Counted from the stretch's first letter, positions 1 to 4,706 are shown. The stretch is DNA of 5,491 nt from Chloroflexota bacterium (GCA_008501785.1 QQUD01000172.1:1-5491); one strand, 5' to 3'. Notes: generated from the letters alone by a model not told the origin. Made by a program: numbers and translations.

Positions 1-996
1 GTGGAATTTTGCCTTCCTGGCGCCGAAGGTCGGAAACTGGCAGCAATAAAGCGCGCTGACAATTAAGGGCATTGGATGCCAAATCGAGGTGTGCAGCGAG
101 ATAGAAGTTGATAAGCTTTGGGTTGACTTTCGGAACGCTGTTAATGTGTTTATAGTAATGGGGTCCAGCTCAAGTTCGTTGCCGTCTGCGTCTTCTTCTT
201 TTTTGGGAGTTTCGAGATGGGCAGGATGATTGGCCCAGCGGGGATCATTAAGGAAGTTGGCAAAGGCTTCACGACCGATTTCGCCCTGCCCAATATGTGC
301 ATGACGGTCTTTTCGTTCACCTAAACCAAATTTACTGTCGTTGAAGTGGAAACATTTGATATTGTCGAGGCCAACGACGCGATCAAATTCTGCCATTGTG
401 TCTGCATATCCTGCCGGTGTACGGAAATCGTATCCCCCGGCAAAGACGTGGCAAGTGTCAAAGCAAACGCCAAGGCGCTCACTGGGACCACCATGTTCGA
501 GAAGATATGCCAGGTGATCAAAGGCTGCGCCGAGATTTGTGCCTTGTCCGGCCATTGTTTCGATGCAAATGGTGGTGTTGGAGGCGGTTACGGCCGTTTC
601 CCCCACCAACCGCTGCAAACCCCGTGCTATTCTTTCCAAACCCGACTCAACATCGCTTTTCATAAACGAGCCAGGATGAAATGTGATATACGGAATATCA
701 AAGGCAGCAGCACGCTCCACCTCATCACGCAAAGCCAGATATGACTTTTCCCACAAAGCATCATCCGGCGAGGCCAGGTTGATCAAATAACTGGCATGAA
801 CTGCCACCGGCTGAATATGGCTATATTTTTCCGCTTCCTGACGATACTTTTCTACATCTTTGTCAGTGATAGGCTTAGCTTTCCATTGCCGGTTACTCTT
901 TGTAAACACCAGCATCGACTCACAGCCTGCCTCGTCAGCCCGTTTAAACGCTTTAAACAAGCCACCTGCCGCACTCATATGTGCTCCAATTCGCAT
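1..996 (-). CDS. nfo: Endonuclease IV (AP endonuclease, Nfo family), 3' end beyond window or frameshifted
   Basis: This protein cleaves DNA 5' to abasic sites in base excision repair, using a trinuclear zinc centre in a TIM-barrel fold. It opens with MRIGAHMSAAGG and LVFTKSNRQW, both typical of the family. All nine expected metal ligands can be assigned: H67, H107 (FHPGS), E146 (IETMAGQG), D180 and H183 (CFDTCH), H217 (CFHFNDSK), D230 and H232 (DRHAHIG) and E262 (HLETPKK). The ATG at 996 is supported by GAGGAG at 1007-1002 with a 5-nt spacer. Family members are about 270-290 residues, and homology seems to fade around residue 290 (DPITINTLTAFRKS). The frame nevertheless has no stop down to base 1 (332 codons), and its last 40 or so residues look non-native. 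A frameshift or an unusual extension is possible. The core assignment is firm; the C-terminus is not. Confidence 0.95.
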   Translation of the reverse strand, partial: MRIGAHMSAAGGLFKAFKRADEAGCESMLVFTKSNRQWKAKPITDKDVEKYRQEAEKYSHIQPVAVHASYLINLASPDDALWEKSYLALRDEVERAAAFDIPYITFHPGSFMKSDVESGLERIARGLQRLVGETAVTASNTTICIETMAGQGTNLGAAFDHLAYLLEHGGPSERLGVCFDTCHVFAGGYDFRTPAGYADTMAEFDRVVGLDNIKCFHFNDSKFGLGERKDRHAHIGQGEIGREAFANFLNDPRWANHPAHLETPKKEEDADGNELELDPITINTLTAFRKSTQSLSTSISLHTSIWHPMPLIVSALYCCQFPTFGARKAKFH

Positions 997-1001
997 AATT
1001 T

Positions 1002-1007
1002 CTCCTC
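1002..1007 (-). promoter_or_regulatory. Shine-Dalgarno of nfo
   Basis: GAGGAG lies 5 nt before the ATG at 996 on the minus strand. It fixes the nfo start just outside the compound inverted repeat at 1014-1077. Confidence 0.8.
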
Positions 1008-1013
1008 AGTAAC

Positions 1014-1077
1014 TCGTAGGACAAAACGCTGTTTTATCCGGGTATATACCAAGTCAAGACAGCGTCTTGACCTACGA
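1014..1077. repeat. Compound inverted repeat (palindromic element) between hydrolase and nfo
   Basis: The arms are TCGTAGGACAAAACGCTGT (1014-1032) and ACAGCGTCTTGACCTACGA (1059-1077). They are inverted copies matching at 17 of 19 positions around a 26-bp centre. Smaller hairpins are nested inside: AAAAC-GCT-GTTTT (1023-1035), the perfect 10-bp palindrome GGTATATACC (1041-1050), and GTCAAGAC-AGC-GTCTTGAC (1053-1071, perfect 8-bp stem). It fills most of the 89-bp gap between two same-strand genes. No U-run follows any hairpin on the minus strand, so it is not a canonical intrinsic terminator. The architecture resembles a REP/BIME-like or MITE-like element. A single copy in this window cannot show whether it is dispersed. 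No target-site duplication is obvious. Confidence 0.7.
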
Positions 1078-1085
1078 ATAAGAAA

Positions 1086-2171
1086 CTACTCTGCGAGACC
1101 GGCCGCTAATAAAATTTCGGCATCCGTTAATGGCGATACATTTAAGACATCTACAAACAGTGAATTCGCCACAATGCTTGTACCAACTGTGTTTAAATGG
1201 CCGTCCTCTACATACAAACAAGTCGTTTCATCGCAATTTGTATTGTAAATCAACACACCATTTATCATAAGGTCTTTTTCAGGATTCACAAAATAAGATG
1301 CCAATTCGTCAAACGCATTTTGCACATTGAGAACGTTGAACCCCCGCGCATTACCCATTGTGTTAATCGCTTGATTCAAATCATCAACAAGTCCCGAGAA
1401 CTGTTCTGCATTCGTGCATTCAAGTTCTACGGTCCTGTCTGCTTGATCAACCATGTAAATATTCTGAGGCGACATGCCCAATGCAATCAAATCATCGACA
1501 CCTTGCTCTAAGTTCGCCAGCATATCTTCATACAAACCATTTCGAGAATTTGTTTCATATGGCACATAACAGATCGGATACAAGTCATTGGCTCCGATAA
1601 AGATAATCACTTTACCAATTTCTCCGTTTTGAATGGGATCAGTCAACTTAGTTATTTGCCCCGCAATTGCTTCTGTTGTGTCGCCACTGTTTGCAGCGAT
1701 ATAGCCATTACACATATTTGCAAAATCGATGCCGCGCCAGGTGTTAACGACCTCTGTCCAAGCATACGAATCAGGACCACCACGGTCAATACACTTGTAT
1801 GCATGGCTGGAAGAATCACCGATAACGCCAATCCCGGTAGGAGATGATGCCGTTGCTATTGGCTCTGTAGGGGTTGGAGATGGCGTATTAGTGGGAGGAG
1901 CAGGTGTTGAAGTCGAAGTTGGATTTGCAGTCACGGTGGAAGTTGCGGTTGCGGTTGCAGTCATGGTCGAAGTTGCGGTTGCGGTTGCATTGACGGTTGC
2001 CACTTTCGTTGGCGTCGTAGTGACAGTTAAATTCCCAATTGACGTCACAATTGGCAAATATGTGGGTTTGTCAACATTGATCGAGCTTGCTTTACTTTCT
2101 TGGGATCGTGCGATAACTACAAAAGCAGCTAACACAGCAATCAACAACAAAAACACACTGATTTTCCTCAT
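1086..2171 (-). CDS. Exported SGNH/GDSL-family hydrolase with Thr/Ala/Pro-rich linker
   Basis: This is a predicted secreted or membrane-anchored esterase/lipase-type hydrolase; the substrate is unknown. Numbering is from the upstream ATG at 2177. The N-terminus has KMRK followed by a hydrophobic stretch (about 6-23), consistent with a signal peptide or anchor. Residues 38-43 are PTYLPI. A linker of Thr, Ala, Ser and Pro spans about 51-113. The SGNH domain follows: block I IGDSSS (119-124, nucleophile S122), block II Gly in NSGDT (163-167, G165), block III GAND (195-198, N197), and block V around H327 in EDGHLN. Six cysteines lie in the catalytic domain (129, 156, 203, 254, 315, 320), fitting extracytoplasmic disulfides. 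ATG 2171 (third residue) is preferred: AAGGA at 2183-2179 is 7 nt from it but only 1 nt from ATG 2177. Block V lacks the usual DxxH spacing. Confidence is high for the fold and low for the substrate. Confidence 0.87.
   Translation of the reverse strand: MRKISVFLLLIAVLAAFVVIARSQESKASSINVDKPTYLPIVTSIGNLTVTTTPTKVATVNATATATSTMTATATATSTVTANPTSTSTPAPPTNTPSPTPTEPIATASSPTGIGVIGDSSSHAYKCIDRGGPDSYAWTEVVNTWRGIDFANMCNGYIAANSGDTTEAIAGQITKLTDPIQNGEIGKVIIFIGANDLYPICYVPYETNSRNGLYEDMLANLEQGVDDLIALGMSPQNIYMVDQADRTVELECTNAEQFSGLVDDLNQAINTMGNARGFNVLNVQNAFDELASYFVNPEKDLMINGVLIYNTNCDETTCLYVEDGHLNTVGTSIVANSLFVDVLNVSPLTDAEILLAAGLAE
1925..1989 (-). repeat. 30-bp tandem repeat in the hydrolase linker
   Basis: The unit at 1925-1954 is repeated at 1955-1984 with two mismatches, then partly again to 1989. 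A 21-bp stretch is identical at 1939-1959 and 1969-1989. The repeat encodes the TATATS(T)-type part of the linker and lies wholly in frame, so copy-number changes would alter linker length without breaking the protein. Confidence 0.8.
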
Positions 2172-2178
2172 TTTCATT

Positions 2179-2183
2179 TCCTT
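2179..2183 (-). promoter_or_regulatory. Shine-Dalgarno that favours the second ATG of the hydrolase
   Basis: AAGGA is followed by A-ATG-AAA-ATG on the minus strand. Spacing is 1 nt to the first ATG (2177) and 7 nt to the second (2171). The second is therefore the better start, giving a 361-residue protein. Confidence 0.65.
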
Positions 2184-2188
2184 CGGCT

Positions 2189-2200
2189 ATTGCATGCAAT
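2189..2200. repeat. Perfect 12-bp palindrome ATTGCATGCAAT
   Basis: It lies immediately upstream of the AAGGA ribosome binding site of the hydrolase gene, in its untranslated leader. On the minus-strand transcript its CATGC could also pair with the GCATG just upstream (revcomp of 2206-2210), forming an alternative small hairpin. A regulatory role is speculative. Confidence 0.4.
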
Positions 2201-2387
2201 AAAAACATGCTCTCGTTTGGTTTTGTCGGAAACGCCTCAAATTTTCACACAAGGGGTAGCTTTCATTCAAAAGTATGCAAAAAAGCATCCAAACAATCTA
2301 TTAATAACCTACCTATATGAAGATATATCTTAACTTAACCTTTCAGATTTGTTAGACACTTCTTGTCATTTCCATGAGGATCAATGT

Positions 2388-2416
2388 ATTTTATTCAGAA
2401 CGATTCATTTTACCAA
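2388..2416 (-). promoter_or_regulatory. Weak candidate sigma70-type promoter for the hydrolase gene
   Basis: On the minus strand TTGGTA (2416-2411) and TAAAAT (2393-2388) are separated by 17 bp, matching consensus at 4/6 and 5/6. It overlaps the end of the upstream gene and would give a leader of about 200 nt. In AT-rich DNA such matches arise by chance, so this is only a candidate. Confidence 0.25.
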
Positions 2417-2634
2417 TCTAACGATTGGCGACGTTCACTCCCTAAATAACCAATTGTTTCCATCCCATCTAGTGTGTAAATCCCATCGCCAACCACACGC
2501 CAAACGCGCTTGCCAGCCAAATCCACCACAAAGTCACCTTCTATGCGACCGGTAGGTTCTCCTTCCATTGTGTATAAAACATTGCCAGTGAGATAGGCAA
2601 ATTGTTCTCCTTTGCGATCAATTAAACCACGCAT
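2410..2634 (-). CDS. Small Gly-rich repeat protein, possible beta-flower-type fold
   Basis: This 74-residue soluble protein has no signal peptide or membrane segment. It consists of short hydrophobic strands separated by Gly/Asp turns in a repeating pattern of about 16-17 residues: NVLYTMEGEPTGRIEGD (18-34), then FVVDLAGKRVWRVVGDG, then IYTLDGMETIGYLG. This hydrophobic-D-x-x-G-x-x-hydrophobic pattern resembles the small beta-flower domain proteins, whose function is not established. The family placement comes from the pattern alone. The start is well fixed: AAGGAGG at 2646-2640 with a 5-nt spacer is a full-strength ribosome binding site, implying good translation. It lies 56 bp after the acetyltransferase stop on the same strand. 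It could be the last gene of that operon or use its own promoter (candidate at 2657-2687). Confidence 0.8.
   Translation of the reverse strand: MRGLIDRKGEQFAYLTGNVLYTMEGEPTGRIEGDFVVDLAGKRVWRVVGDGIYTLDGMETIGYLGSERRQSLDW
2413..2428 (-). other. 6-bp hairpin at the end of the small Gly-rich gene
   Basis: CCAATC-GTTA-GATTGG on the minus strand forms a perfect 6-bp stem with a 4-nt loop ending at the TAA stop (2412-2410). No U-run follows (TAAAATG), so it is at best a weak or non-canonical terminator or an mRNA 3'-end stabiliser. Confidence 0.3.
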
Positions 2635-2656
2635 GACAGCCTCCTTTATTACATAA

Positions 2657-2687
2657 ATGGTAATCTGTACTCCCTAGTCGTTGTCAA
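2657..2687 (-). promoter_or_regulatory. Candidate promoter for the small Gly-rich gene
   Basis: A perfect -35 TTGACA lies at 2687-2682 on the minus strand, with TACCAT (4/6) at 2662-2657 after 19 bp. A start near 2650 would place transcription just upstream of the AAGGAGG. The 19-bp spacer and weak -10 lower confidence. It starts right after the acetyltransferase stop codon, suggesting the small gene can be expressed independently. Confidence 0.35.
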
Positions 2688-2690
2688 GTC

Positions 2691-3500
2691 CTAATTTTGC
2701 ACAAATTTTACAAAAAACATGGTGTGTGTGCTATCTAGCTGAAAGCCAAGTTTCTCGGCAGTACGGATAGACCCTTCATTTTGAGCATCGCAATCCCAAT
2801 TGATTGTGTTTAAGCCATGAGACAATCCATACTCAATTGCCGCAGCCGATGCCACCGTGGCAAGTCCCCGACGACGGAAAGGCTCCTCTGTCACCAGCCC
2901 AACATCGCCCAATCTATTGACAATACAATCCACGACTACATGTGCCGCTACCTGATTTTCACGTAACACAACAAAGCCAAACCCTTTTTGCATGGGGTCA
3001 TCATCAGGGCCACAACAGTCTATCACCGATTGCACATCTTCTGGTAAATTTGGCAGACTTTTTAATGAATGATCAATTTGTTGTAGTGAGAATCCATCTG
3101 GCAGCAAATCTTGCCATTGGTTGTTAAATGTATGGCACAGGTAGCGATGTCGTTTGTATGGGGTGGGTGGGTGCGGGAAAACGGCCGTTAACGCCTCACC
3201 CCACGCCTCTGTACAACACAGCAGCAATCCAAACGCCTTTTCGTCTACAATTTCTCGCTCGGAAATTGCGTTTTGCAGCGCATTGTTGAATGCTTCGTTT
3301 TGCGGAGACCCAGCAAGATAACTCCACACATCACGCGTCAGCATAAATCCGGCTGTGGGCTGTTTTGGATCATCTACCCAAATGCGTCCAGGCTGGGTGC
3401 CAGATAAAACGGCCGCACAAAATGGCAAGTAGGCGGCTAGGGGATGGAAAAACGGCCGTGTTCGTTCAAATTCATCTTGTTTCAATTCGTAAATCATCAT
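2691..3500 (-). CDS. GNAT-family N-acetyltransferase (two-domain, GNAT_acetyltran type)
   Basis: This predicted cytoplasmic acetyl-CoA-dependent acyltransferase has 269 residues; the substrate is unknown. The C-terminal half carries the GNAT core. A beta-strand region (GFVVLRENQVAAHVVVD, about 175-191) leads into motif A at VTEEPFRRRGLATVA (203-217), where R-R-R-G-L-A forms the acetyl-CoA pyrophosphate-binding loop. The motif B region is NEGSIRTAEKLGF (241-253). The N-terminal half (1-130) is a family-specific domain with no clear catalytic motif. Length and layout fit the GNAT_acetyltran group, which includes ZmaR-like antibiotic-resistance enzymes; that link is family knowledge and does not assign a substrate. 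The gene overlaps the regulator upstream by 29 nt. Its ATG-ATG start has only a weak purine stretch before it, so translation probably depends on coupling. It holds two copies of ACGGCCGT. Confidence 0.88.
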   Translation of the reverse strand: MMIYELKQDEFERTRPFFHPLAAYLPFCAAVLSGTQPGRIWVDDPKQPTAGFMLTRDVWSYLAGSPQNEAFNNALQNAISEREIVDEKAFGLLLCCTEAWGEALTAVFPHPPTPYKRHRYLCHTFNNQWQDLLPDGFSLQQIDHSLKSLPNLPEDVQSVIDCCGPDDDPMQKGFGFVVLRENQVAAHVVVDCIVNRLGDVGLVTEEPFRRRGLATVASAAAIEYGLSHGLNTINWDCDAQNEGSIRTAEKLGFQLDSTHTMFFVKFVQN

Positions 3501-4074
3501 TCACATCATTTGTGCGCCAATAAATGCTTTTCTCGCGCTTCATCAACTTATGCTCAATCAACCCACGCCGCAGCGTGGCCACATCCTCGTGAAAATCCAA
3601 TAAGATAAAATTCACTTCCTTTTCTGTGTACCGTTGGTCTGGCTCAAATTCCTTCACAATCTCCTCTAAAATCACCTGCCGCTTTTTCAATTGGGCCGGA
3701 ATTTTGATCAGCTTTCCACGTCGCACAAACGCCTTTAACACCTTTTGCCGATATGCATCTGTTTCTGCACCAGCATTTAAACCAGTTTGGGATAGCTGCA
3801 CAATTTCACCCAAAGGCCGGGTCAAAAATTCACCAGCCATCGCGTAAATTTGATAATATTGATTCTTGGATGCCGTCAATAATCCAACATCAGCCAACTT
3901 TGATAGGTGGTGTGAAACAGTAGCCGGTTTCAAGTTAAGAATGGCGGCTAACTCTTCACCATGCCTCGGCCTTTGTTTTATCAGGTTCAGCATTAGCAGC
4001 CGTGCTGGATGCCCCAATGCTTTGAATAAATTGGCCCGCTCCTCTAAGTTCATTTCACCGGTTGATTTACTCAT
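3472..4074 (-). CDS. ArsR-type HTH transcriptional regulator with C-terminal DUF2087 domain
   Basis: This is a DNA-binding regulator of 200 residues counted from ATG 4074. The N-terminal winged helix (about 10-78) reads LFKALGHPARLLMLNLI, then the recognition-helix region KPATVSHHLSKLADVGLL (50-67), then the wing. The ArsR metal-binding ELCVC motif is absent, so metal sensing is not supported. The C-terminal part (about 115-187) includes GKLIKIPAQLKKRQVIL, FEPDQRYTEKEVN and DVATLRRGLIEHKLM, diagnostic of DUF2087, whose role is unknown. ATG 4074 is chosen because AGGAAGG (4087-4081) sits 6 nt before it. The ATG at 4110 has no ribosome binding site. The start overlaps the end of the 82-aa gene by 8 nt (ATGAGTAA), and the 3' end overlaps the acetyltransferase by 29 nt. 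This indicates a tightly coupled operon. Autoregulation and control of the acetyltransferase are typical for the context but inferred. Confidence 0.9.
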   Translation of the reverse strand: MSKSTGEMNLEERANLFKALGHPARLLMLNLIKQRPRHGEELAAILNLKPATVSHHLSKLADVGLLTASKNQYYQIYAMAGEFLTRPLGEIVQLSQTGLNAGAETDAYRQKVLKAFVRRGKLIKIPAQLKKRQVILEEIVKEFEPDQRYTEKEVNFILLDFHEDVATLRRGLIEHKLMKREKSIYWRTNDVNDDLRIETR

Positions 4075-4315
4075 CCCACGCCTTCCTGCCTGTTGCTTGT
4101 TGGTATGCATCGGAAAAAATGGAGCGACAATGCTTAACCGTGCTCAATTTGATTTGCTCTTTGATTAACATCTCGCGATCATTCATTGCCTTCAACAGCT
4201 CAATTTCTTGTTCTGAATAAACGATTATCTTGCTCGTCACATAATCAAATGCTTGTGAAATTTTCTCTGCTGCAGACGAATCAGATGTTAAAAATATTTG
4301 TTTATATTCTTCCAT
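4067..4315 (-). CDS. Small hypothetical protein (82 aa), first gene of the regulator operon
   Basis: I do not recognise this protein. It is soluble, charged and probably largely helical: MEEYKQIFLTSDSSAAEKIS at the N-terminus, a Glu/Lys-rich middle (EQEIELLKAMNDREMLIKEQ) and a C-terminus with KHCRSIFSDAYQQATGRKAW. There are no membrane segments and no known motif. ATG 4315 is preceded by GAGGG at 4331-4327 with a long 11-nt spacer. An in-frame TTG at 4333 would add six residues but has no ribosome binding site. Its stop overlaps the ATG of the ArsR-DUF2087 gene, so the two are translationally coupled. It may be a cofactor or partner of the regulator, but this rests on position only. An N-terminal fusion or coiled-coil role cannot be excluded. 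Confidence 0.7.
   Translation of the reverse strand: MEEYKQIFLTSDSSAAEKISQAFDYVTSKIIVYSEQEIELLKAMNDREMLIKEQIKLSTVKHCRSIFSDAYQQATGRKAWDE
4081..4087 (-). promoter_or_regulatory. Shine-Dalgarno fixing the HTH regulator start
   Basis: AGGAAGG is 6 nt before ATG 4074 on the minus strand and lies inside the 3' end of the 82-aa gene. It supports the shorter 200-residue regulator over the 212-residue reading from ATG 4110. Confidence 0.7.
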
Positions 4316-4391
4316 AACGGCAATTACCCTCAATTCAATTCGATAAAACTTTTTGCTAAAAACTATTTTATTTTGAAATTTATCTAATTAA

Positions 4392-4420
4392 TTAATAATA
4401 TATTATTTTATAAATGTCAA
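4392..4420 (-). promoter_or_regulatory. Candidate promoter of the 82-aa/ArsR-DUF2087/GNAT operon
   Basis: A perfect TTGACA (4420-4415, minus strand) is followed after 17 bp by TATTAA (4397-4392, 4/6) in a strongly AT-rich stretch. A start near 4385 gives a leader of about 70 nt to ATG 4315. A 14-bp palindrome overlaps the -10. Alternative -10 registers exist in this AT-rich DNA. Confidence 0.5.
4394..4407. promoter_or_regulatory. AT-only 14-bp palindrome at the operon promoter, possible operator
   Basis: AATAATATATTATT is a perfect palindrome overlapping the proposed -10 and spacer of the leftward operon. ArsR-family operators are commonly AT-rich inverted repeats overlapping promoters, so autoregulation is plausible. 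Low sequence complexity means it could also be chance. Confidence 0.35.
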
Positions 4421-4452
4421 ATTAATTCCTGCGAATTAGAATTGTGCTGTCC

Positions 4453-4467
4453 ATTTCACCGGAAACT
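4453..4467 (+). promoter_or_regulatory. Operator-like repeat, copy 1
   Basis: ATTTCACCGGAAACT differs from copy 2 at one of 15 positions. The core TTTCACCGGAAA (4454-4465) is an imperfect palindrome. It lies about 33 bp upstream of the -35 of the leftward operon and starts exactly 42 bp before copy 2. Confidence 0.6.
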
Positions 4468-4494
4468 AAATAGTTTGCAACATAACTAATGCAC

Positions 4495-4509
4495 ATTTCC
4501 CCGGAAACT
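4495..4509 (+). promoter_or_regulatory. Operator-like repeat, copy 2
   Basis: ATTTCCCCGGAAACT has the palindromic core TTTCC-CC-GGAAA (4496-4507). It is identical to the reverse complement of copy 3, so together they form a perfect 15-bp inverted repeat with a 27-bp centre. Confidence 0.65.
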
Positions 4510-4536
4510 ACTTACCAGACTAACATCCCATACGAA

Positions 4537-4551
4537 AGTTTCCGGGGAAAT
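4537..4551 (-). promoter_or_regulatory. Operator-like repeat, copy 3 (inverted)
   Basis: AGTTTCCGGGGAAAT on the plus strand is the exact inverse of copy 2 and starts 42 bp after it. Its core TTTCC-GG-GGAAA is self-palindromic. Its flanks (GAAAGTT...AAATTG) resemble those of copy 4. Confidence 0.65.
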
Positions 4552-4601
4552 TGAAGAAACTTTTGTTATAAAGTACTAAATGCTAAAAGCCAATACGCCT
4601 T

Positions 4602-4629
4602 TTGAAAGTTGCTGCGGAAATTGTAAAAT
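4602..4629 (+). promoter_or_regulatory. Promoter of the ThDP-enzyme gene
   Basis: TTGAAA (4602-4607, 5/6) and TAAAAT (4624-4629, 5/6) are separated by 16 bp. The predicted start near 4636 gives a leader of about 70 nt. Copy 4 of the palindromic repeat occupies the spacer, a position expected for repression by blocking polymerase or for activation by spacer distortion. Confidence 0.6.
4607..4621 (-). promoter_or_regulatory. Operator-like repeat, copy 4 (degenerate, within promoter spacer)
   Basis: AGTTGCTGCGGAAAT matches copy 3 at 12 of 15 positions, and similarity extends into the flanks (GAAAGTT before, AAATTG after). It starts 70 bp after copy 3. It is the weakest copy but the best placed, lying between the -35 and -10 of the rightward promoter. 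Confidence 0.5.
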
Positions 4630-4679
4630 TTTGCAATAGTAGAATTGTCGTTTACATGCAAGTTCTTGTAACCTTTATT

Positions 4680-4691
4680 AAACGGCCGTTT
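4680..4691. repeat. AAACGGCCGTTT palindrome in the ThDP-enzyme leader
   Basis: This perfect 12-bp palindrome sits 3 nt before the GGAGGA ribosome binding site (4695-4700). It is one of seven perfect ACGGCCGT octamers in the window (590, 3181, 3452, 4682, 4995, 5103, 5300) and the only one outside coding sequence. Without a loop it is unlikely to be a strong RNA hairpin. Confidence 0.6.
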
Positions 4692-4706
4692 CCTGGAGGA
4701 AATCCC

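Larger units (their letters stand above)
2178..2409. other. AT-rich intergenic region upstream of the hydrolase gene
   Basis: I see no credible gene in this 232-bp stretch. It holds two perfect 12-bp palindromes: ATTGCATGCAAT (2189-2200), just before the hydrolase ribosome binding site, and AAGATATATCTT (2320-2331). There are also short direct repeats such as CTTAACTTAACC (2329-2340). The palindrome next to the ribosome binding site could be an operator or an mRNA hairpin, but nothing in the sequence identifies a binder. Confidence 0.5.
4316..4706. other. Divergent intergenic control region
   Basis: This 391-bp stretch between the leftward operon and the rightward ThDP-enzyme gene has no credible gene. 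A short minus-strand reading frame at 4566-4847 overlaps the enzyme start and has no ribosome binding site or recognisable content. The region holds, left to right: an AT-rich leftward promoter with a 14-bp palindrome, four TTTCC-NN-GGAAA-type sites (two in each orientation), a rightward promoter, and a leader containing AAACGGCCGTTT before the ribosome binding site. Confidence 0.6.

Noticed and set aside
346..744. Plus-strand reading frames opposite nfo (also 396-665 and 796-1248)
   Set aside because: They lie antisense to an endonuclease IV with all catalytic ligands, show no family features and lack convincing ribosome binding sites.
1053..1071. Intrinsic terminator for the hydrolase gene
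   Set aside because: The 8-bp stem is perfect, but no U-run follows in the minus-strand direction; it is better explained as part of the compound inverted repeat.
1086..2177. Lipoprotein signal for the hydrolase
   Set aside because: No cysteine follows the hydrophobic segment; the first cysteine is at residue 129.
1729..2202. Plus-strand frame encoding a Val/Ala/Gly-rich protein
   Set aside because: It is the complement of the Thr/Ala linker and signal peptide of the hydrolase; its low-complexity composition is a by-product of the repeats.
4453..4551. CRISPR array or plasmid iterons
   Set aside because: There are only four short copies in both orientations, with unequal spacing, no cas or rep gene, and a position at promoters; operator sites fit better.
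4495..4551. Large hairpin terminator formed by copies 2 and 3
   Set aside because: The loop would be 27 nt, no U-run flanks either side, and it lies upstream of both divergent transcripts.
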